Shown piece after piece: positions 34,908-42,825 of a DNA stretch of 64,000 bases; the stretch's first letter is position 1; each line of letters starts with the position of its first letter. The notes under the pieces were generated by a model that was not told the origin of the DNA, ran no database searches, and was given only the letters and a program-made list of their open reading frames with translations. The stretch lies in assembly GCA_027485735.1 (NCBI GenBank), contig JAIXQM010000194.1:1-64000 (forward strand). Reading direction: 5' to 3'. The position numbers were made by a program, and so were the translations under genes. The stretch comes from Sphingomonadales bacterium. Lineage in GTDB: Bacteria > Pseudomonadota > Alphaproteobacteria > Sphingomonadales > Sphingomonadaceae.

Positions 34908-35460
34908 CCCTGCAGCACCACTGCTGACGCCGATCAGCGCCGGCGCCAGCAACCCGGTCCAACCGCGACGCGCGCGGATCAACGCCGGTGTCGTTCTCAT
35001 CTTCGGCGGCATCGCGCTGTTCCAGGGGATCAGTGCCTGGAAGGCGAGCCATGCCTTTCTCATCAACACCTCGCCGTCGTTGCCCAACTGGGCCTTCGTC
35101 CTCGAAACCAAAGCACCACCCACGCGCGGCGCGCTGATCTTCTTCCGTCCGCCGGTATCGGATGTGCTGACGCGCAATTTCGGCAGCAAGCCCCAGCTGT
35201 TCGGCAAGCTGGTCTATGGCGTCGGCGGTGACACCGTCACCCGCGAAGGCCGCACCTTCTTCGTCAACGGCAAGCCGGTCGCTGTCGCCAAGACCCATTC
35301 GCGCAAAGGCGAGCCGCTGGCCTTGGGCCCGGTCGGGGTCATCCCGCACGGCTGCTATTTCGCCGGCACACCGCACAAGGACGGCTTCGACAGCCGCTAT
35401 GCGTTGATTGGCTGGATCTGCCGCGACCGCATCGTCGGCACCGGAACCCCGGTGCTGTAG
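34897..35460 (+). CDS. S26-family signal peptidase (RP4 TraF / TrhP-like)
   Basis: The 187-residue membrane peptidase has an N-terminal TM helix (about 31-50), catalytic Ser in INTSPSLPNWAF and Lys in FGKLVYGVGGD, with later KTHSRKGEPL and GTPHKDGFDSRY segments as in RP4 TraF. It probably removes pilin signal or circularises the pilin. Overlaps trbI by 11 bp. Confidence 0.86.
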   Translation: MATDPAAPLLTPISAGASNPVQPRRARINAGVVLIFGGIALFQGISAWKASHAFLINTSPSLPNWAFVLETKAPPTRGALIFFRPPVSDVLTRNFGSKPQLFGKLVYGVGGDTVTREGRTFFVNGKPVAVAKTHSRKGEPLALGPVGVIPHGCYFAGTPHKDGFDSRYALIGWICRDRIVGTGTPVL

Positions 35461-35465
35461 CGGCG

Positions 35466-36134
35466 ATGCGCCTTCGCCCGCCCTCCCTTGCGCGTTTCGC
35501 CAGCCTGGCGGCGTTTGGCCTTGTCGCCGTCGCTGGGCCTGCGCTGGCGAAGGACTATGGCCAGCAAGGCGCTGTGTTCGCGATTATCGAGCCTGATGTT
35601 CTCACCATGATCGAGGCCAAACTCCGGGCCGCCGAGGCCTCGGGCAAGATCGCCGCGATGAACAAGGATCTGACGAAGCGCGCGACCGCCAAGGTCAAAC
35701 GCCCACCGCCGGTCGCCGGCATCGTCACGGCAACGGCACCGCGGTCATGGACCTATGACCCGACGATCACGGTCGGGGACGATATTCGCGATAACAAGGG
35801 CAAGCTGATCATTCCGCGGGGTCGTCGCATCAATCCGCTCGACACCGTCGGGCTGCGCCAGAGCCTTGTCTTCCTCAATGGCGACGACCCCGCGCAAGTC
35901 GCCTGGGCCCTCAAATCGACGACCCAGCTCAACGCCAAGCTGATCCTAGTCGCGGGATCACCATTCGACCGGATGAAGGCGGCGCAGCGCCGCTTCTATT
36001 TCGACCAGGGCGGCGAGCTTACCGGCAAGTTCGGCATTCGCGCTGTCCCGGCCGTCGTCGAGCAGTCGGGACGCATCCTCAAGGTGACCGAAGTCGTCGT
36101 GCCGTCGGCGCGTGGGAAGGGAGGACAGTCGTGA
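35466..36134 (+). CDS. traW: TraW, F-type pilus assembly protein
   Basis: The 222-residue periplasmic protein has a signal peptide ending GPALAKD and the TraW hallmark GQQGAVFAIIEPD. The middle SWTYDPTITVGDDI and the C-terminal GGELTGKFGIRAVPAVVEQ resemble TraW, which works with TrbC in pilus assembly. Ends in GTGA overlap. Confidence 0.88.
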   Translation: MRLRPPSLARFASLAAFGLVAVAGPALAKDYGQQGAVFAIIEPDVLTMIEAKLRAAEASGKIAAMNKDLTKRATAKVKRPPPVAGIVTATAPRSWTYDPTITVGDDIRDNKGKLIIPRGRRINPLDTVGLRQSLVFLNGDDPAQVAWALKSTTQLNAKLILVAGSPFDRMKAAQRRFYFDQGGELTGKFGIRAVPAVVEQSGRILKVTEVVVPSARGKGGQS

Positions 36135-36343
36135 TCCCCGGCATCACCGATCCTGTCTATTTCCGCTTCCTCGCGGTTCATGCCGGACTCTGGTCCGAAG
36201 TTGGCGTGCTCGATGACGCAGCGCTGCTGCGGCGGTTGCGCCGCGAGCGCCGCGTGCTCGGCCTGCCCTTTGATCGCTGGGTGCGGCCGTTGCGCACCGT
36301 GTGCGGCAAGCGTCCAGTGCGCGGCAAGAGAGCCTTTCAATGA
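36131..36343 (+). CDS. Small basic protein between traW and traU (70 aa)
   Basis: It has a GTG start on the traW stop (GTGA) and stop on the traU ATG (ATGA). The product MIPGITDPVYFRFLAVHAGLW is followed by a strongly Arg-rich C-terminus. No signal peptide. The two-sided coupling is the main evidence that it is translated. Function unknown. Confidence 0.65.
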   Translation: MIPGITDPVYFRFLAVHAGLWSEVGVLDDAALLRRLRRERRVLGLPFDRWVRPLRTVCGKRPVRGKRAFQ

Positions 36344-37350
36344 TCCGCCGCTTGCTCATCATGCTGGCACTCGCGCTGGCGGTTGCGCTCGCGGCGCTGC
36401 CGTCGCGCGCGCAGCCGGCGCCTTGCGGTGGGCGGTTCGTCAACCCGATCACCGACATCTGCTGGTCATGCCTGTTTCCGCTGTCAGTGGGCGGTCTCGA
36501 GATCTGGCCCTCGGCGCGTCCTGACACCCCCAACCCGGCACTGCCGGTCTGTGCCTGCCTCGACCCCTTGCCGCGCATCGGCATTGCGGTCGGGTTCTGG
36601 GAGCCGGTGCGTCTCGCCGACGTCACCATGAAGCCCTGGTGCTTCGTCAATCTCGGCGGGCTGCGCCTCGATCCGGGGTTCAACATTGGCCAGAAGACGC
36701 TGGCCGGTCAGTCGGCCGTCGGCGGCAAGCAGCAGATGACCGGCGCCTGGCACGTCCACTGGTACATGTATCCGCTCATCTACTGGCTCGAGCTGGTCGC
36801 CGATTTTCTCTGTCTCGAGCCCGGCGCGATCGACCTTCTCTACATCACCGAGATCGACCCGCTCTGGCATGACAGCGAGCTGACGCTGATCATCAACCCC
36901 GAGGCCGTCGTCTTTTCGAACCCGCTCGCCGTCGCCGCCTGTGCCGCCGATTGCGTGGCCTCGACCGTGGGCTTGCCGCTCGATCCGCTGTTCTGGTGCG
37001 CCGGCTGCCAGGGCACGATGTATCCTTTGAACGGCAACGTCGCGGCTCAATATGGCCATGTCCAGGGCAGCCGGCTCGCCCTCGATCGGTTCGCATATAA
37101 GCTGCATAGGCAGGGCATTCTCTGGGGTTCGGCCGGCGGTGCGGGTCTGTGCGGCAAATATCCCATGCCGATCATACAGAAGTCGCAATATCGCTTTCAG
37201 GCTACCAACCCCGTTCCGGGCTTTGGCCCGATGGCCTGCCCCCCGATCGGTGGCGCTACCGTGCTGCCCGGCACTGGCCAGATGATCCCCGTAATCGGCG
37301 AGGATATGGGTTACCTCGTCTGGCGCAAACGCAATTGCTGCCTGCTGTGA
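36340..37350 (+). CDS. traU: TraU, F-type DNA-transfer/pilus protein
   Basis: The 336-residue exported protein (signal ending PSRAQP) has the Cys-rich TraU features CGGRFVNPITDICWSCLFP, CACLDPLPRIGIAVGFWEP and WHVHWYMYPL. TraU is needed for DNA transfer more than for pilus formation in F. The Cys richness matches a need for the DsbC-like protein in the operon. Confidence 0.93.
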   Translation: MIRRLLIMLALALAVALAALPSRAQPAPCGGRFVNPITDICWSCLFPLSVGGLEIWPSARPDTPNPALPVCACLDPLPRIGIAVGFWEPVRLADVTMKPWCFVNLGGLRLDPGFNIGQKTLAGQSAVGGKQQMTGAWHVHWYMYPLIYWLELVADFLCLEPGAIDLLYITEIDPLWHDSELTLIINPEAVVFSNPLAVAACAADCVASTVGLPLDPLFWCAGCQGTMYPLNGNVAAQYGHVQGSRLALDRFAYKLHRQGILWGSAGGAGLCGKYPMPIIQKSQYRFQATNPVPGFGPMACPPIGGATVLPGTGQMIPVIGEDMGYLVWRKRNCCLL

Positions 37351-38129
37351 TGAGACTCGATCTTCTCATCCTCGCAGCGATCGGCCTCAGCGACACCTGG
37401 GCAGTCGAAAGCTTTGCGCAGACCGTAGAAGGTGTCGAAGCCGGTCGGTTGCGCGATGCCGCCAAGGCACAGTCAAAGGATGCGCGGGCCTTTGCCGATG
37501 AGGTCACCCGACGCGGCGAGGCGCTGCGCGACGAGGCGCTGCTGACTCGCCGCGCCGCCCAGGCGAACCAGCTTCGCGCTCCAACCCCGACGATCGGCAA
37601 GCCTGCTCAGGGCGTCTTCGATTTCGATCAGATGGTCGCCGACGCAGGGATAGCGCGCGCCGGCCCGGCCAGTGCCAACGGCCCGCGTTTCATCGCCTTT
37701 GCCAGCATGTCGATGCCGGTCGGAGCCCTGCGCGCGATGATCCGCGACGTCTCGAACGCTGGCGGCTTCATCGTTTTCCGCGGCTTCCAGAACAACAGTG
37801 TCAAGGCGTTTGGCGCTGCGATGGTCAAGGTGGTCGACAAGGGCCAGAGCACAAAGGGCATCGGCATCGATCCCCGGCTGTTCCGCGCCTTCAACGTCAC
37901 CGCCGTCCCGGCCTATGTCGTCACCACCAGCGACATTGCACTGTGCGAAGGCTTCTCTTGCAAGACTCCGCTGCCACCGCATGATCGCATGGACGGCAAT
38001 GTAACCACCGGCTTCGCCCTCGAAACTTTCCGCGCCGGGGGCGGCCCCGGCGCCGCTGCATCGCGGGTCTATCTCCAGCGCCTCAACGCCGCGCGCAGCG
38101 CCACCTCTTCGTTGCCAGGCGCTCGCTAG
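37350..38129 (+). CDS. trbC: TrbC, F-type pilus assembly protein
   Basis: The 259-residue periplasmic protein has a signal sequence, a helical N-terminal half, and a thioredoxin-like C-terminal half typical of type-F TrbC (FIAFASMSMPVGALRAMIRD, VTAVPAYVVTTSD). It partners TraW. Starts on the last base of the traU stop and shares one base with traN. Confidence 0.87.
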   Translation: MRLDLLILAAIGLSDTWAVESFAQTVEGVEAGRLRDAAKAQSKDARAFADEVTRRGEALRDEALLTRRAAQANQLRAPTPTIGKPAQGVFDFDQMVADAGIARAGPASANGPRFIAFASMSMPVGALRAMIRDVSNAGGFIVFRGFQNNSVKAFGAAMVKVVDKGQSTKGIGIDPRLFRAFNVTAVPAYVVTTSDIALCEGFSCKTPLPPHDRMDGNVTTGFALETFRAGGGPGAAASRVYLQRLNAARSATSSLPGAR

Positions 38130-39841
38130 TGCGGGTACTGCCGTCTTCGCTCCCGCGCCTGCTGCTGGCGGTGGCGATTATGTGTTTGCCGGTGGCCGGC
38201 AGCAGCCAGACCCCGACCCAGGCGGCCAAGACCGACGGCAAGAGCTTCGGCACCGTGCTTCAACCGGGTGCGATGAGCGCGTCGACGACGGCGCCCAATG
38301 CCGCCAATCTCCCAAACTATGTCGCCAACCCCGCCGAGGCGTCATATTATGCCAGCCCAACAACGCTTGAGCCTGCAGCCGCCGCGCAAGCACCGGGCTC
38401 GGTCGGCTACAGGGCTGTCACCCAATCCCTCGCCAATCGCGCGACGTTCCCGACAAGCGAGATCGACGCAACTGTTGCGACCGGCAAGGCGGTCAACGCC
38501 GATCCGTACAGCTACGTCTCTGGGTTCAGCGCTGGCGGCGCGCAGGGGACTTGCGTTCCGATCCCCAGTGCCGCGATCTCTCCCGGAACATATGAGCAGA
38601 CCTGCAACTCTGGCTACGTCCAGGATCCCGGCGCCGGTCCCCAGACCTGCCAGGTCACGCTCGATCATCAGTTCCAGATGGTTCACAAATACGAGTGCAG
38701 TGAACTCAACGCCGCGACCAACGGCACCGACGATTGTGCGACCTTTGCCGGCTATTACCCGGGGACCTGCACCTACACCGGTTCCCGGCCAGGCGCGTGC
38801 CTGCTGTTCTTTGGACCGCCGAGCTTTGGTTGCGCCGAGCCGGGCGAGCCCGTCACCCAGCTATCCTGTTCCTCGCTGGTCCCCGGCGGCACCCTGCTGT
38901 CGTCCGAGAATGCGTATGTTGGCTCGACGGTCAACGACAGCGCCTGCGCCACCTGGAAGGCGGATGCCAACTGCACGCCTGACCCCGATGTCTGCACCGA
39001 CAGCACCCCGGTCACCCGCATCGTCAGCGGCGTCGCCATAACCCAGCCATGCTGGGCGTGGGACCGCACGTATCAATGCACGGGTCCGCTGGTCCCAATG
39101 TCGGATTGCAGCGAACTCGATGCGCTTGGCTGCACCTTCTTGCGCGAGCAGTGCATCACCGAGGAGCTTCCCTGCCTGACTGTCGACCGCGTTTATGCCT
39201 GCCCGATTCCGCCGGTGCCGGCGACCAACCAGCAGATCTGTGACGCCGACGTTTATTGCATCAACGGGGAATGCGACACGATCGATCGGACGCCCAATAC
39301 CGAATTCAAGGACGCGCTCGTCGCGCTCAACTCGATTTCGCAGGCCGGCAAGGAGTTCGACGAGAACACCCTCGAGATCTTCAAGGGCAACCGGCTGACC
39401 TGCTCCAAGACGATCTTCGGTCTCACCAACTGCTGCGTGCCGCGCGGCTTTCCGCTGCTCGGTGGCTGCAACGGCGAGGATCAGATTCTCAAGGATCAAC
39501 GCGAGCAGGGTCTTTGCACTTATGTCGGCACCTATTGCGACCAGAAGTTCCTCGGCATCTGTTTGCGCAAGAAGGAAGCGCATTGCTGCTTTGTCTCGAA
39601 GATCAGCCGCATCCTCCAGGAACAGGGCCGGCCCCAGATCGGCAAGCCCTGGGGTGACCCCAAGACCGAGCAGTGCGCCGGCTTCACCATCACCGAATTC
39701 CAGCAGCTCGACCTGTCGCTGATGGATTTTTCGGAAGTCTATGCCGAGTTCACCGAGGCCGCGCAGATCCCCGCCGACCTCGATGTGATCGCCGAGATGC
39801 AGGCCAAGATCGCCGCCTTTTACGCAGCCAATGGACCGTGA
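38129..39841 (+). CDS. traN: TraN, Cys-rich mating-pair stabilisation protein
   Basis: The 570-residue outer-membrane protein has a signal peptide (about 1-26) and dozens of Cys, including CSSLVPGG, CGYVQ-like and CCVPRGFPLLGGCNG, CTYVGTYCDQ and HCCFVSKISRI in the C-terminal region characteristic of TraN. It stabilises contacts with the recipient. GTG start on the trbC stop. Confidence 0.9.
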   Translation: MRVLPSSLPRLLLAVAIMCLPVAGSSQTPTQAAKTDGKSFGTVLQPGAMSASTTAPNAANLPNYVANPAEASYYASPTTLEPAAAAQAPGSVGYRAVTQSLANRATFPTSEIDATVATGKAVNADPYSYVSGFSAGGAQGTCVPIPSAAISPGTYEQTCNSGYVQDPGAGPQTCQVTLDHQFQMVHKYECSELNAATNGTDDCATFAGYYPGTCTYTGSRPGACLLFFGPPSFGCAEPGEPVTQLSCSSLVPGGTLLSSENAYVGSTVNDSACATWKADANCTPDPDVCTDSTPVTRIVSGVAITQPCWAWDRTYQCTGPLVPMSDCSELDALGCTFLREQCITEELPCLTVDRVYACPIPPVPATNQQICDADVYCINGECDTIDRTPNTEFKDALVALNSISQAGKEFDENTLEIFKGNRLTCSKTIFGLTNCCVPRGFPLLGGCNGEDQILKDQREQGLCTYVGTYCDQKFLGICLRKKEAHCCFVSKISRILQEQGRPQIGKPWGDPKTEQCAGFTITEFQQLDLSLMDFSEVYAEFTEAAQIPADLDVIAEMQAKIAAFYAANGP

Positions 39842-39849
39842 GTACCGCC

Positions 39850-40209
39850 ATGCCTCTTCCCGACTTTGCTGTCCTCTCCAGTGTGACGATCGGGGAGTTG
39901 GGCATGGGGATTATGCTGATGCGCGACGGCGGTGGCGGCCTTCCTGCGCTGGGCGAACACTTCTCGGATTATTTCCGCTGCCATGCGCCGCGCGAGGATG
40001 TGCGCACGATCTACACCCGGATGGTGGAGCGCAACTGGGTCGCAGTCGATCCAGCGGATGCCGACCACATCACCGTCACCACCGCCGGTCAGGACCTGAT
40101 GCTGGCCTCGTTCACGTCGCTGATCCGCCTCGTCGACGAGGGCCATGGTGCCCTCGAAATCTCGCTGTTGTTCTCCCTCGCAAGCAAGAGGTTGCCCGAT
40201 GACGATTAA
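39850..40209 (+). CDS. Hypothetical protein between traN and traF (119 aa)
   Basis: The product is MPLPDFAVLSSVTIGELGMG... with helical segments and a possible winged-helix outline. A GTG at 39838, overlapping the traN stop (GTGA), would add four residues and fits the operon style. It overlaps traF by 11 bp. No signal peptide, so cytoplasmic. Family not recognised. Confidence 0.65.
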   Translation: MPLPDFAVLSSVTIGELGMGIMLMRDGGGGLPALGEHFSDYFRCHAPREDVRTIYTRMVERNWVAVDPADADHITVTTAGQDLMLASFTSLIRLVDEGHGALEISLLFSLASKRLPDDD

Positions 40210-41032
40210 GCTCGCCTTGCCGGTATTGATAGCCAGTCTGCTGTTGTCGACCTTTGCCCCTGCGCGTGTCGCGGCCGAAGGGTTTGGCCAGATCGAGGAT
40301 CCCTCGCGGCCCGATGCCTTTTATTGCGCCGAACGCAAGCTTGGCAGCTGGTTCTATTGCGCCAAGCCAAAGCCCAAACCCAAGGCCGAAGCCGCCCCTG
40401 CCCCGCCGCCGGCCCAAGCGCCTTCGACGGCCGCCGAGCGCCTCGATGCGGTGACGGCCGAACTGCGCGAGTTGAAGGCGCGCGCCATTCTCGAACCGAC
40501 CCCCGACAACGTCCAGTCCTACATCCGCTTCCAGCGGGAGCAACTCGACCGCTCGTCGCTGTTTGCCGATGTCTGGCAGCGCGCCGTCTGGCAGGACCCG
40601 AGCCTTGATTACACCCAGGTCCGCCCGATTTCGACGTTGGGCAAACGCCAGTGGCTCGATGACCGCAAGGCCGATCGCGATGCCGCGCTGGTCCACCTCG
40701 GGCAGCGCTACGGGCTGTTCTACTTCTTTGCGCAGAACTGCGCGCCGTGCGGCATCATGAGTCCGATCCTCAAATCGGTGGCGGATAGCCACCAGATCGC
40801 CGTCAAGGCGATCTCGACCGATGGCGGTCCATCCGACGTCTTCCCGCGCTACGTCGTCGACAGCGGTCAGCGTGAGCGCATGGGCCTCAACTCCAAGGTG
40901 ACGCCGGCGATCGTGCTGTTCGACAGCGTGACGCGAAAGGCCGTGCCAATCGGCTACGGCGTGATGGCCGCCGACGAGCTGATGGATCGGATCTATACGC
41001 TGACCCAAACGGAGCCCGGCCGTGATTACTGA
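40199..41032 (+). CDS. traF: TraF, thioredoxin-like pilus assembly protein
   Basis: The 277-residue periplasmic protein has a signal peptide ending RVAAEG, the TraF opening GFYW-like RPDAFYCAERKLGSWFYC, a Lys/Pro linker, and a thioredoxin domain with CAPC (FFAQNCAPCGIMSPIL) and cis-Pro VTPAIVLFD. Unlike F TraF it keeps the active CxxC, so it may be redox active. 11-bp overlaps on both sides. Confidence 0.9.
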   Translation: MTIKLALPVLIASLLLSTFAPARVAAEGFGQIEDPSRPDAFYCAERKLGSWFYCAKPKPKPKAEAAPAPPPAQAPSTAAERLDAVTAELRELKARAILEPTPDNVQSYIRFQREQLDRSSLFADVWQRAVWQDPSLDYTQVRPISTLGKRQWLDDRKADRDAALVHLGQRYGLFYFFAQNCAPCGIMSPILKSVADSHQIAVKAISTDGGPSDVFPRYVVDSGQRERMGLNSKVTPAIVLFDSVTRKAVPIGYGVMAADELMDRIYTLTQTEPGRDY

Positions 41033-41264
41033 TCGCGGGCCATCAGCGGCTGCGACTGCGCGGGGCGACAAGATCGCTGAGCCCGTTGTGGATGCCGACA
41101 CCATTGGCGGACAGCGCGGACCATGGGCTCGTGTGCTCGAGGCATTGGTTGGTGTGCTGGCCGCCGTCCTTCTTGCAGTTTTCGCCATTGCACCGCCGGC
41201 GCGGCCCCTTGGCGCCGACAGCTTTTTCATTTCCAGCCCCCAGTCGATCGGAGGACGCTCATGA
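41022..41264 (+). CDS. Small membrane protein before traH (80 aa)
   Basis: GTG-started frame with one TM helix (about 41-58, LVGVLAAVLLAVFAIAP). The start lies inside the end of traF and the stop overlaps the traH ATG (ATGA). No family recognised; coupling on both sides argues for expression. Confidence 0.62.
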   Translation: MITDRGPSAAATARGDKIAEPVVDADTIGGQRGPWARVLEALVGVLAAVLLAVFAIAPPARPLGADSFFISSPQSIGGRS

Positions 41265-42802
41265 GTGGTCTGCAAACTTCGCCCGAAAATGGTGGCGAGC
41301 GACCCCGGCTTTCGTGGTTCGAGCGCGTCTGTGCCTTCGGCGTCCAGTTGATCAGCGCCGGCGCGCTGCTTGCGGTCGTCAATCTCGTCGCCTTGCCGCT
41401 GTCGACGACAGCCGCACAAGCCAGCGTTGCCGGCGCGATGGACAGCTATTTCGATGACATGGGCGCTGCCGCCAACGTCACCGGGCCGACTGCCTTCGAT
41501 GGCCAGCGCGCCGGTTACTACAGCCTCGGCAACGTCTGGACACGCTTTCCCCAGCGCACCACCAACCTCGCCAACCTCCAGCTGCCATCGGCGCGGGCGG
41601 GGTGCGGTGGTATCGATCTGTTCGCCGGCAGCTTCTCGTTCGTCAATTCTGCCGAGATTATCGCGCTCCTGAAATCGGTCGCCAACAACGCCGTCGGCTT
41701 CGCCTTCAAGCTGGCGATCGACACCGTCTGCCCCGAATGCTCGAAGATCATGGAAGAAATGCGCCAGGCAGCGCAGCTGATGAACAACGCCAATATCAAC
41801 AGCTGCGAGACCGCCCAGGCGCTCGTCGGCGGTCTCTGGCCCAAGTCCGACATGGCCGACCGTTCGATCTGCGAATCGATCGGCAGTTCCACCGGTGTCT
41901 TCACCGATTGGGCGGCATCCAAACATGGCTGCGGCAACAAGGGTGAACGGACCTCGACGCTTGCCGGCGTCGCCGGCGACCCCGAATGGGCAGACGTCAA
42001 CACCGGCGTCCCGCGCAACTACACCTGGCACGTCCTCAAGAAATCGGCGTTCTTTGCGCCGGGCGGCACGCTCGACCGCGAGCTTGCCCAATATGTCATG
42101 ACGATGGTCGGGACGATCATCTATGTACCGGCAACCGATAGTGGCCCGGGCACCTTCAACCCGATCGAGGGCGACACCTCGTCGACCTTGGTCACTGCCC
42201 TGCTCGATGGCACCACCGCCGGCACCCCCGTCCAGATCTGGCAGTGTGATCCCGGTGAGGTCGATGATGCCTGCCTCAACCCGACGCTGGTTACGCTGTC
42301 GGTGCCAGTGTCGTCTGCGCTGCGCACCCGCGTTGCGCTGTTGCTCGACCAGATGGTGCAGGCGACGATCAACGACACCGCCGTCCCGGCACCGGCGGTC
42401 GAGCTGCTGCAGGTCGCATCGCTGCCGCTCTACAAGATCCTGACGGTGCAGGCCGCCTATAGCCGCGGCATCGCCAGCGATGATCGCGCTACGCTCGCTG
42501 AAATCACCTCGGTCGATCTGCTGTTCGCCATCCTCGACCAGCTGACCAGCGAGCTTGGCAAGTCGAAGTCGGCGTTCATCGGCGCTGATCAGGACCGCAT
42601 CGCCCAGTGGCAGGCGCAACTGGCGAACGCCCGCCGCACCCTGCTTGACCGGCAAGCCAACACCCAGGTCCGGGTGTCGGCGATCATGCAGATCATCCAG
42701 CGCACCGGCTACATCGAAAGCGTTCTCCAATCGAGCATGTCGCCGTCGATGTCGGCGAGCTTTGACTGGAGCCGCGCCATCGCCGGCCGCGGCCTCAACT
42801 AG
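41261..42802 (+). CDS. traH: TraH, F-type pilus assembly protein
   Basis: The 513-residue periplasmic protein has a signal anchor (about 25-53) and the TraH features SYFDDMGAAANVTGPTAF, GCGGIDLFAGSFSFVN and CPECSKIMEEMRQAAQLMN, with a helical C-terminal half. Start chosen at 41261 after GGAGGAC. Acts with TraF and TraU in pilus extension. Confidence 0.93.
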   Translation: MSGLQTSPENGGERPRLSWFERVCAFGVQLISAGALLAVVNLVALPLSTTAAQASVAGAMDSYFDDMGAAANVTGPTAFDGQRAGYYSLGNVWTRFPQRTTNLANLQLPSARAGCGGIDLFAGSFSFVNSAEIIALLKSVANNAVGFAFKLAIDTVCPECSKIMEEMRQAAQLMNNANINSCETAQALVGGLWPKSDMADRSICESIGSSTGVFTDWAASKHGCGNKGERTSTLAGVAGDPEWADVNTGVPRNYTWHVLKKSAFFAPGGTLDRELAQYVMTMVGTIIYVPATDSGPGTFNPIEGDTSSTLVTALLDGTTAGTPVQIWQCDPGEVDDACLNPTLVTLSVPVSSALRTRVALLLDQMVQATINDTAVPAPAVELLQVASLPLYKILTVQAAYSRGIASDDRATLAEITSVDLLFAILDQLTSELGKSKSAFIGADQDRIAQWQAQLANARRTLLDRQANTQVRVSAIMQIIQRTGYIESVLQSSMSPSMSASFDWSRAIAGRGLN

Positions 42803-42825
42803 GCGCGGGGGGAAGGGCCGAGGCT

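Noticed and set aside
40112-42730. 872-codon minus-strand frame opposite traF and traH
   Set aside because: Antisense to clear transfer genes; composition is rich in Arg, Gly and Asp as expected from reverse-complement reading.
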